Shown here: one piece after another, positions 49,157 through 59,200 of the stretch
Layout of the letters: each line of letters opens with the position of its first letter
How positions within the stretch are numbered: position 1 is the first letter of the stretch
Origin: Toxotes chatareus
Lineage: Eukaryota; Chordata; Actinopteri; Toxotidae
Length of the DNA: 64,000 nt
Reading direction: 5' to 3'
Assembly (NCBI GenBank): GCA_016801885.1
Contig: CM028893.1
Coordinates: 11,946,950-12,010,949, forward strand
Made by a program: the position numbers and the translations under genes
The notes under the pieces: model-generated
What the model was told of the DNA's origin: nothing
The model's input: the letters and a program-made list of their open reading frames with translations, nothing else
Database searches by the model: none

Positions 49157-52100
49157 ATGAGCCTCCAGGTTTGCTATTGTGGATGGTCCAAAGTGACAAC
49201 TTACCATGGCCTGAGAACTCATCAGGGGAAGATGGGATGCACACCGAAAGGTGTCATGTTTGTAGAGAGCGAACTGCGGTGTCAATGGGAACATGTGGAC
49301 ATTAAGCTGGATTTCTACGCCGCTACCAAGACCGGTGGGTTTTACAGAAAGACACCTGATTAACTGCTGTGTCTGGGAAAAAGCTAACTGAGGATCTGAT
49401 CTTGACCTAACATTGTCATAAAGTTTGTGGCTTAAAGTAGAGGGAGTCGGTTATAGAAAACCTTGCGCATTTGAATGCAGCACACTCTAGTGTTGTCCCC
49501 ATGTCCTTGCAGACCTCCTTGGGTGATGAGCCTTTAAGACTGAAGTAGTAAGAAGAGCCGTACAAGTCATCCACTTCTACATTAGGCCATGAACTTATCA
49601 CTCACCATTCATACTAACAATGCCAAATCAGTCCAATGAGAGAAAGACAACAACATCATATTTTGTCTAATTTCTACATTAATCTATTTAAAATCCCCCA
49701 AGAATGGACTGAAATCATCTCTTGAATTATGTCTCAAACAGACACAACAGACGTCTACTCAGACAAGAAGGTCTATGCTTGTCACTGTGGATGGGAAAAG
49801 GTAACGACTTATCAGGGCTTGAGAATTCACCAGGGGAAGACGGGATGCACTCCAAAGGGGATGAGGATCCCAGAGAAAGAGCAGGAGGAGTGGAAAAATC
49901 AGTGGAAAATGAAAGTAAAAACGGAAGCGGATGAGTGGAGACGTCAGTCAGCTCAAAGAAGAACTGTCAAGGAGGAGGTAAGTTGGCAATTCCAAGAGGG
50001 AAATCAACCAGTCAAGGCTCAGTTAGAAAAGCAGCCTTGCTATTGGTGTGAGTCTATGACTTTGTTGGTTGGTCAGTCCACCACTTTGGTCAAGACTCAA
50101 ATATCGCAGCAGCTATTTCATTCGTTCAGCAGTAAAATAAATAAGAGATCATTAATATAACCCTGAATAAGTATAATCGACTTATTTTCAACTTTTCATC
50201 TTAACATGACAGGATTCCCCAGAACTAAAACCCATGAATGTCCGTAGCAAATCTGCAGCAGCAACAGCCAGAATCAGCGAGAGATACAAATCAAGTATGT
50301 ACAAGATTATAATTCAGTCAAAGCAAGATTCTGCGTAACAGCATAAAAAACAGAAAAGCTGAGGCTGGGACTGATCATGTTCTTTCACTGCAGCTTCTGC
50401 AACTTCACAACGCTCTTCCCGAAGAGCCACAAGGTCAGGACATCACCTGCAGGATTTCTCCGCCCTTCCACAGGTAAAGCAGATTTATAAAAAGTTGAAA
50501 TTCTGACTTCAAAGTGTCACATAATTAAAAGTAACATGAAGATGGAATTAACGCCTTTTAGGTGAACAAAGTGGTCAAGGAGCCCCCAGTAAGTCCACCG
50601 CCAGTCACAGCAGTCCGAGGCAGGGAGGAAAAAACCAAGCATCGAACATCATCACAGGTACTTAACTGTCTGCTTCAGACCCTGTTTTAAGTTTCATTTT
50701 TTAAAAAGTATTTTTAGTGACTTTTTGTCTTTATTAGATTCCAGACATCAGAGGTCAATCAATGAAAGAACATCAGATGACAAATTACAGCTGTTATGAC
50801 GATGCACCAGCAGCCAGAATCAAGGAGGAGCCCAAATCATGTACGTACAGACCAAGAATTATAGCTTATTCAAAGCAAAGGTTTTGAAAATCAACCTGAA
50901 ATTTAAAGCAGCGATGATTAAAAATGACAATATCCTTTAACTGCAGCATTTGCAGCTCCACAGCCGCCTTTCCACAGAGTCACACAGCCAAAGTCAGGCC
51001 ATCAGCTGCAAGACTTCTCCATCCATCCACAGGTAGAGCTGATTCATGAATAGTTCAAATTCTGACTTCAGAGTATGAAAAGCAACAAGAACATGGAATT
51101 AACATCTACCAGGCATTTCTAGTGACTTATTACCTTTATTAGACAGCAGACGGTAGAGCCATGGCAGAAAACCAAAGCATCGTCAGGCGAAGGGACTCTG
51201 CACCAAAGGCATCGATAATTAAAGAGGAGCCTCAGTCACGTATGTTTAACCAAACCTTTACAAATCAGTAAAGCAGCTGAGGCTGGGACTGACCATCTCC
51301 TTTCATTACAGCCTTTGTGACTCCACAGTGCTTTTCCCAAAGACCCACAAACTCAAACGCAGGCCGTCGGCTGCAGGATTTCTCCACTGGTGTGCAGGTA
51401 GAGCAGATTTAGTGGAAAAGTCAGACTATGAAAATAATTTTGTAAGATGTTCAGACTGGTAACATACACTGCTTTAGTTTACTGTTCTATTTACATTTCA
51501 ATTAGAGTGTAACTGGAATTAATATCTTATTCTGTTCTATGTTTTAGGTGAATAGATTGGTCAGGGAGCATCCAACAGCCGTGTACCCAGCAGCAGCACT
51601 TCGACCTAAGGAGAAACAGAGGGAGGATCAGACGTTCCAGGAACAGGTGTGTTTGTGTTTGAGTCATATCTGAGCAACTGTGCATCCAACTGTTAAACTA
51701 CAGCCACTAAAACACCACAGCAAATGACTAATGTCATCAAATAAAAAAAAAAAAAAAGCAAACAATCTTTGACCACTTGAAATTTTCATTTAATTCTAAA
51801 TACCATAAATCACATCACGGTAAAATGAAATAATCTAAGTGACCTGTGAGGTAACCTACTGATGAACCACTTTTTAAATCTCCACCTTCACCTGTCAGAA
51901 TGCACCAGTGCCATCAAACATCAGCTCTCCAACCACAGCCACAACCACAGAGGAACCCATATCACGTATGTACAGGATAAAAATTTAGTCCAAACTAGAT
52001 TTTGAATGACAATCTGAATAATAAAGCCGCTTAGGTTGGAACCGATCACCTCCTTTCACTACAGCGGTTCCATCACGGCCTTTCCAAAGTGCCACATACC

Positions 52101-54503
52101 CAGAGTCAGGCAGCCAGCTGCAGGATTTCTCCACTGATGCACAGGTAAAGCAGATCTGTTAGAAATCTTTCAATGAACCTAAAAGAAAACAGTCCTTTCT
52201 GCTCTCTTTAAACATGCAGCATCTTGTGACACGCACCTGTTTTCTTTATGGTGTCATCTGACAGACCTGTGTAAATGTAATTAACATCTTTCAGGTGAAT
52301 GGATCGGCCAGTGAGCATCCACCACCTGCACCGCCGGCAATACTACTCCACCAAAAGAAGAAAGACAGGAAGGACGCTGTGAGTGTTAAATCATTGACAC
52401 AACCTTATATCACAATTTTTAGTTTCTCAGTACGGCTTTGTGTTAAACCTGTAAGTTGTCCTGATTTAAATTAACAAGTGTACTAACAATATGTTTATCT
52501 CATCTGTGTGTGTGTGTGTGTGTGCTTTCATTCAAGGCGAGTCAAGAGAGACTGAAACTTGATTTACAGGAAAATATTGAGGAGAGAGAAGAAAAAAAGA
52601 GCAGCATCACACCGGCAAACAGAGCCTGCGAGGTATGCTGTGAATTCTGTTTTCACAGGGTTTAACCAAAAAACAAATAATACAAATTATCAACCAATCT
52701 CTTTGCTTACAGCTGTATTCATGTGTGAATATTTAGCAAATATTCTGCACTTTGAACTAAAATGTTCAAATATTAGAAATCTTCCTTCTCTTTCTGACAG
52801 AATGGACCACGTTCAACAAGCAGGAGCAGCAAACACAACACAACAAGAGAACATCCCAAACCAAGTATGTCACAGTACAGTGTATTTAACACAGGAATAT
52901 GCTCAATAATCAGGAAAGCACTTACAGTCTCCTTCCTTTATAGATTGTGAAACTGCACCGCCCGATACCTCCACTGGCATGAAGGTGCAGCTGATTCTTT
53001 CATCACAACCATCCAGAAACTCTTTCCATTTGGTTTGCTCAGTGCCCAGTTGTTGAATTCGTGTGGTCAGTTTTATGGCAGGTGTGAAACGTTTTTCAGG
53101 TGAAGGAACTGGCCCGGATGTTTTCAGCTATCATAACCAAGGAAGCAGCAGAACGACCAACGGAGGAGCACAGAGAGAAACAAACACAGGTTACAGACCC
53201 TCTGCACATCTTATTTTCATCTCACTGTAGATTTATTGCTTTATGTTCTTTTAGCATCTTATTGCTATTATTTGTTGCGTAGTTAAGTGACTCATATCTT
53301 TCAGGTGAAGCCGTTAACTCAGAAGTTTACAGCCACCGCAGCCCAGGAAACTGCAAAACAGCTCCAACCAAAGGGGAAAGACAGGGAGGATCAAAAGCTG
53401 TCACAGGTACAGCACCAGTGCCTCTGTTGTGATGTACAGAATACACATCATTTCTGCAAAGCACTGAAAACCTGTCTCTCTAACAGACTGTGCCAGAGTC
53501 AGCAAGTATCTCCCAAACAAATTCTGCAGCAGCAGAAGCCACAACACAAGATGATCCCAAATCACGTATGTAGCAGTCTGGTCTATTCACAACAAACTAA
53601 ACTGCTAAATAATCATGAAACTGAAGCTGTTACTCTTTTCTCAGTGGGGGAAACTGCACAGCCCGGTTCCTCCACTGGCATGAAGGTAGAGCAGGCTCCT
53701 CACTAACTCTGGAAGGTGCAATAAAAAGTTATGATGTGTGGATCTGGTTTGAACTGCATGTTTCACTTTTTCTTTTTTTCTTCAGGTGAAGGAACTGGCC
53801 CGGATGTTTTCAGCAACCACAACCCAGGAAACAGCAGGCCAACCAAAAGACAAATACAGAGACAAACGAAACCTATCACAGGTTGCAGACCTTCTACGAA
53901 TCTTTATTTTTCACCTTACTGTGGTGTGAGACGCGAGGCGCTTGCTGGAATACAGAAGCTCTCGTTTGGTAGCAGATGCTTCACACATTATAAACCTTCC
54001 ACCTTTCTCTTACAGCAGGTGCCACATTCAACAAATGCCACCACCAAAATGAATCCTGCAGCAGCAGCAGGAGCCACAACTGAGGAGGAGTCCAAATCAT
54101 GTACGTGCTATGGTTTATTCGACACAGAGGAAACTGATAATCAGGAAAATTACGGAGCTGTAGCTAACAGTGACCTTCCTCTTTTCCAGCAGCCTGTGAA
54201 ACTGCAAAGCTCTCACATTTCCCTGCTGGCATGAAGGTACACCAGAGTTTTGACTCACAGGAATGTCCTCCCTGTGGAGTAAAACTATTCCATGTTATTG
54301 CACTTCATTCTATTACAGCCAGATGTTGCATCCACAGTTTGGTTAAATGTTTGTTTCTTTTCTCCACCTTTCAAAACAATTCAGAGACAGTATTGTTTTC
54401 TTTTGTTTTTGTTTTTTTTGGATCCAGCTTAAAACGAGTGTTTAACATTTTTCAGGTGAAGGAACTGGCTCGGCTGTTTTCAGCACCCACAACCCAGAAA
54501 TGA
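49157..54503 (+). CDS. Gene F1: tandem CX1CX13HX5C modules followed by a repeated small-exon array; function unknown
   Basis: I do not recognise this protein. Exon 49157-49334 carries the first module (C6, C8, H22, C28; core CYCGW...GLRTHQG...GCTPKG). Exon 49742-49977 carries a second with identical spacing (C73, C75, H89, C95). This looks like a small C2HC zinc-binding fold, by inference. Then follow 82, 80, 96, 103, 86, 97, 86, 99, 67, 80, 84, 96, 64, 41, 90, 102, 79, 41, 96, 85, 47 and 48 nt exons: starts 50213, 50394, 50562, 50738, 50947, 51143, 51312, 51548, 51899, 52065, 52295, 52537, 52801, 52944, 53100, 53305, 53487, 53645, 53786, 54016, 54190 and 54456. Every join keeps phase, giving 720 codons to TGA 54501-54503. 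The array is rich in Ser, Thr, Pro, Gln and Glu and looks disordered. The exon at 52537 matches the TRIM 96-nt coiled-coil exon. No RING, B-box or PRY-SPRY is present. Confidence 0.65.
50213..54503 (+). repeat. Three-exon cassette array inside gene F1
   Basis: Exon types recur in order. Type alpha (phase 0 to 1) ends in EEPKS-like residues: starts 50213, 50738, 51143, 51899, 52801, 53487, 54016. Type beta (1 to 0) ends in LQDFSxxxQ in early copies and shortens to about 41-47 nt in later copies ending STGMK or PAGMK: 50394, 50947, 51312, 52065, 52944, 53645, 54190. Type gamma (0 to 0) begins VNxxVxE in early copies and VKELARMFSA in late ones: 50562, 51548, 52295, 53100, 53305, 53786, 54456. 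The gamma exon of the second cassette is missing; one cassette has two. Flanking intron sequence is also similar between copies, which supports tandem duplication at the DNA level. Confidence 0.75.
52505..52524. repeat. (GT)n microsatellite
   Basis: A GT run just upstream of the acceptor (ttcaag) of the coiled-coil exon of F1. Confidence 0.85.
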
Positions 54504-54984
54504 ATGGTCCAACCACAGGAGAAACACTGAGAGACACAAAAACTGGCATAGGTGCCACTGGAAACTGTCGACTGTATTTTACATATCTGCAGAAATGCAG
54601 ATTCATGCAGGACTCTTCTTAACTTGCTCTACTGTTACTGTGTTTTAGCTAAATACAAAAACTACTGTTTGGCAAAACCTTGTTCAAGCATTTAGCACTA
54701 TCCCATAACTGTGTCTGTAGCAGCCACAGCTAATGCAACACAAGTCCCACTGTCTCGCTTTAAGAACGACAGCATCGTTTCAAAAATGTGTCAAGGATTT
54801 TTTTAAAAAAATGTTTTCATGTGCATTTCATGGCTGCACTTGTAGGTGGTGGAATAATAATCCAGAGATCATTTTTGTGCATTTGGCCCATTATTTCTAC
54901 ATCCTGTCAGTAAGGCCATCGCTCTGACCTCTGTACTCCCTTTTCCAGGACTTGTTAAAGAAAACCCAGCATTAAAAACCTAAG

Positions 54985-54994
54985 GAAACTGAAA
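54985..54994 (+). promoter_or_regulatory. Distal ISRE/IRF element upstream of gene F2
   Basis: GAAACTGAAA matches the IRF core GAAANNGAAA. It lies 136 bp upstream of the stronger element at 55121 and just after the F1 3' region. Confidence 0.45.
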
Positions 54995-55078
54995 GCACCA
55001 TTTTAAAATGATGTGTCAGTTCGATAAAAACTATGAAACCATGACTGACTGGTGTTGCTTAACATTTTAAAGATAACA

Positions 55079-55100
55079 GTGTGTGTGTGTGTGTGTGTGT
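55079..55100. repeat. (GT)n microsatellite
   Basis: A GT run of about 11 units immediately upstream of the F2 ISRE block. Confidence 0.85.
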
Positions 55101-55120
55101 ACAAAAAGATTGTTTTGTAT

Positions 55121-55144
55121 GAAACGAAACTGAAACGTGAAAGT
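55121..55144 (+). promoter_or_regulatory. Multiple-GAAA ISRE/IRF element of gene F2
   Basis: Four GAAA units occur in 24 bases; the core GAAACTGAAA at 55126-55135 matches GAAANNGAAA. Its first 15 bases equal those of the F1 element at 48671. The likely non-coding first exon follows at once and ends at GCTGCAAG|gtgagc (55210), so this block is at or next to the core promoter. Confidence 0.6.
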
Positions 55145-55210
55145 TGGAGAAATAGAGAGAGAGAGACGGGACAGATCAGTCAGAGGAGCATCGAAGCTGC
55201 AGGCTGCAAG
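55145..55210 (+). other. Probable non-coding first exon of gene F2
   Basis: Ends with a consensus donor at 55211 and would join the acceptor ttctacag at 56268, 18 bases before the F2 start codon. It shows that F2 has its own transcription unit, separate from F1. Confidence 0.45.
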
Positions 55211-55476
55211 GTGAGCAGGGCTGATTCATCATTTACTCAGGTATTATTTAAACTTTAACTAGCACTTTGTGATAACTATTTACGATTAATTAAATAAATA
55301 AAAAATAAATAAATAATAGTAATATCGCTGATACGCTCAGGAATTTCTGATGTTTTCAGATGTCTCTGTATGAAAAAATATAACGTCCGGATGAAGAAAA
55401 ACTTTTAAGGGAATTAATTTAACTATTAGATGCGTTTCAAAGGAAATCGCAGTAATCTGAGATCAGTTTACATTTT

Positions 55477-55500
55477 ATATGACAAAATGTTTTGTCATAT
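55477..55500. repeat. 24-base near-perfect palindrome
   Basis: ATATGACAAAA and TTTTGTCATAT are exact reverse complements separated by two bases, in the first intron of F2. No function is apparent. Confidence 0.75.
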
Positions 55501-55996
55501 ACAAAGTTTTCATTCCGTTACCTTGCAGCTATCCCGGATGTATAATGTTTATCCGGCTGAATTATATTTACAGTACAAACCTACGAGACGATGCTTGCCA
55601 GCAAAGAGGGCAGGGCAGCTATGAAAAATAGATAAACCGCAAGTTTCAGGGCGTGTACAAAACACACGTCAGGTTTCCTGGAGTGGAAATTATTTTGGAT
55701 GTGCTACTAGGCCCGTAAAGGAGAATATTTTTAATATTTAATAGCATTTTAAAGATTTCTCTGGCGGTATCTCCTTGCGAAATCTACAGTTTTACGTTAC
55801 TCATCTGTATCTGCAGGATTCTGGTGCTACTGTAATGCAAAATGTACCTGCAGTGACCAGTAAACTCTGAGCTGACTTTCTCCGTTGTTAAAACTAATTC
55901 GATCCCATTTCAAAATCTACATTCACCGCTGAGTTTGTGTCTGTGTGCGAAGCTGCAGCAGGAAGTCGCTGATAGTGTACGCCATACTCTACCGTG

Positions 55997-56011
55997 CCAC
56001 TAGAGGGCGAC
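55997..56011 (+). promoter_or_regulatory. CTCF-like motif, plus orientation
   Basis: CCACTAGAGGGCGAC fits CCASYAGRKGGCRSY at 14 of 15 positions. It is in the first intron of F2 and points towards the minus-oriented motif at 63948. Confidence 0.45.
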
Positions 56012-56286
56012 ACAACACCAGCTAATCTCAGCACAACACATTCAGGTCGTCTTCAAAGAAATCACTGAAACGAATGTTATAAAAATGACTTTTAAACAAT
56101 TAAACAGTAGTGTTTGCTCATGAATCCTGAAAATGTTGAGAAACAACTGTTGCTGCATCTATAAATGTGAAGCAAGAAATGTATAGTGGAACAGAATGCA
56201 TAGGAAGGTATATAAATAAATCAAAATCACATCTTTGATGCATAAAAACATATTTTTGTTTTCTACAGATTCTCAACACGTCCAAC

Positions 56287-59200
56287 ATGAGTCTCCAGGT
56301 TTGCTACTGTGGCTGGTCCAAAGTGACGAGCTACAAGGGCCTGAGAATTCACCAGGGGAAGATGGGATGCACGCCAAGGGGAATGGGGATTCCTGAGAGC
56401 GAGCAATTCAGATTTAACAGTTACGTTCCTAAATTCACCTACATGGTACCTCCAATCCAACTGGAGGAGCCTGTGATGGACATCTTCACCACTTCTAAAA
56501 AGTCAGGTGAGTCAGTTTCAGTTGTTGTTTTGGAGACACTACTGCATGTAACTTTTTACAGTTTCAAAGTAAGCATTTGCTTGGAGAAAAGATAAAACGT
56601 ACTAAACGTCAACAAACAAAAAGAAACACACTGAATACACCTGAATAAATTCTTCCACAATCTCTCAAACAGACGCCTCATCAGACAGGAGCTTCCAGGT
56701 TTACCACAATGGCTGGGACGAATCTACGTCCAACCAGGGCCGGAGAATGAATCAGCAGAGCTGCAGGCTGAAGGAAGAGAGCATCCCAGAGAGGGAAGAG
56801 CTCATCTGGAGAAATTCTCAAGAAAATGACAGCAGACCAGTTAAGAGTACTCCAGTCAAGGAGGAGGTATTGTCAAGCAAAGAGATTATATTCGGCTGAA
56901 CATGTCACATAATCAGTTCGTCACACAAAAACGTTTTACAAAATTCACTGTGGATAATAAAGTTATAGGATAATCTAATGCAAGGCAGCAGTGTTTGTGA
57001 ACAGATGTTTGTGAAAGTTAGATTTATATGAGATAACATTAATCACTTTCCTCCTCTTCCTACAAGAATGTGCCCGTGTCTCCAAACCTCTTCACCCAGA
57101 TGAGCCCTGAGGCCACAGAAGCCTCAGTCATCAAGATCATCAAATCATGTATGTTTTACAAGTGCACTTTATTCACAACAGGAAATAACACTCAGAAAAA
57201 CAAGCAGCTGCGTTTAACATTTGCTTTCCCCACAGTGATTGAAAATCAGCAGCTCTCTGCACAAATGTGAGACAGCTTTGACAGATCTCATCGAGCACTC
57301 GAGTTCAGCACTGATGCACAGGTACAGTACATTTCTGACATGAAAAGGAAAACTGCTTCACCTTGCTGTGCAATACTGTCCCTTCATTTTTTTGCACATT
57401 TTTTGCACCACTTTTCTCATGGAGAAGTAGCTCAGGACAAAATTAAACACAGTTGAAAATGTCAATGGAAAAGTGAACAATCAGGAAAAGTTAGTAAACT
57501 CTTACCCTTTGCTTTTCTCTAACAGCCCCTCATCAAGCCGGTGCCACAGCCCCTCACCGCCCAAATGTATCCTCCAGCTGCAGAGGTTACTGTGAAGGAG
57601 ACAAACAAACCATGTACACAACTGTTTTCATTCTCTACGGCACAAGAACAAGAATAAACATACAGAAACATTTCAAAGCAGCTTTGTTTGACAGTGAACA
57701 TCTTCTTTCCCTGCAGTCTTCGAGACACCTCAGCGTTCTCATCAAACCGCCGCCAAATCGGACAAAGCCGTCGAGCGCTTGATTTCTCCTCCGGTGCAGA
57801 GCAAGCACAGCAGATGCTGGACTTGTTTCACTGTCATGCTGGGGAGCAAAGCATGCTTCATCCTGTGAATCACTTTGTGAGTACAACCATCCAGAAGCAC
57901 CAGATTATACTTGAAGTTTACCTGTTGTATAGAATATATTTTTTCCTTCTTTTTTTTAAAAACAATCTTGGCTTGATCAATAGATCCATTCCATTCCGGC
58001 TTAGACTGAATGTTTTCATCCTTTAGGTGGAGCAAGAGGTCTCGGTGCCTCCAACAACCACAGCTCAGGAAACAGCAGTCCATCATACGGAGACAGAAAG
58101 GGAGAAAGAAAAGGAGAAAGAGAGGGAGGCTCAAAAACTACTAAAGGTAATGCACCTCTAATAATACAGCATATACTCGGAGGTTACAGTATAGCCTTGC
58201 AGCATGGCTCCACTGATGGCACTATCAGTTTATTAGTCCAGAGACCCAGGCTCCCCCAGAGGATGAATCCTAATGTCTCTGGACTTTTAATCTGGTGCCA
58301 CCATGAAATTAACATGTTTGGATTAAGGTAAAATGTCTCAACATCTACTGAATGGACTGCCATGAAATTCAGTACAAACATTCATCTTCATTCAAGGCAA
58401 AACAAGACCGCAGGAGGGCTGAGTTCCAGCAGAAAATTCAAATCAGGGAACACAAGTTGGCCGAAGTCAGATTATCAGCAAAAAGCTGCAAGGTAAGCTA
58501 CAGCAGATATGAAGTCCTTGATTATGGCTTTGATTATTATTCCTTTAACATCTCCACTGTCCGTTACTCCTCTCAGGGCAGCTTGGATGCTGAGTGGCTC
58601 GAGATCAACAATGTGTTCACCGAGGTGATGAAAGTTGTGGAGGATGCTCGGCAGAAAGCCCTTCAGCCTCTGGAGGAGAGGTTGGTTCTGTGAACCTCAC
58701 ACTGTAGAGCAGAGCTAAAAAAAAAAATGCAGTGCAGTCAGACATTTTATCCAAACTATCTGCCTAATGCACTGCATGTTACTTTTAGGAGACAGAAAGT
58801 AAAGAGAGAAGCAAAGGATCTGGTCCAGAAGCTGGAAACAGAAATTGCTAAACTCAAAAGCACCATCGATGAGTTGGACAAAAACCCAGACGTGCAGGTG
58901 AGCCCTGAGCACCTGGCATCCCAACAAACATCATAACATAAAAGCATTAACAGGAAACGTTTTAGGTCAACTCAGCTTTTTCTGATGCATTAAAGTGATT
59001 TCATACTGACAATGTGATATTTCCCATTTACAACCACACATAGGATGAACTTAGAGACTGGAAAAATGCAAGTGTCGACACTTCATTCTCCTTCGGTACC
59101 CTGAGAACTACAACTTCAGCCATGATGGAACAAATTCACCTGAAACTTGAGAAACTCTCATCTGTTGGTGAGTTCTTCTTTATATTTATCAAAGTTTGTA

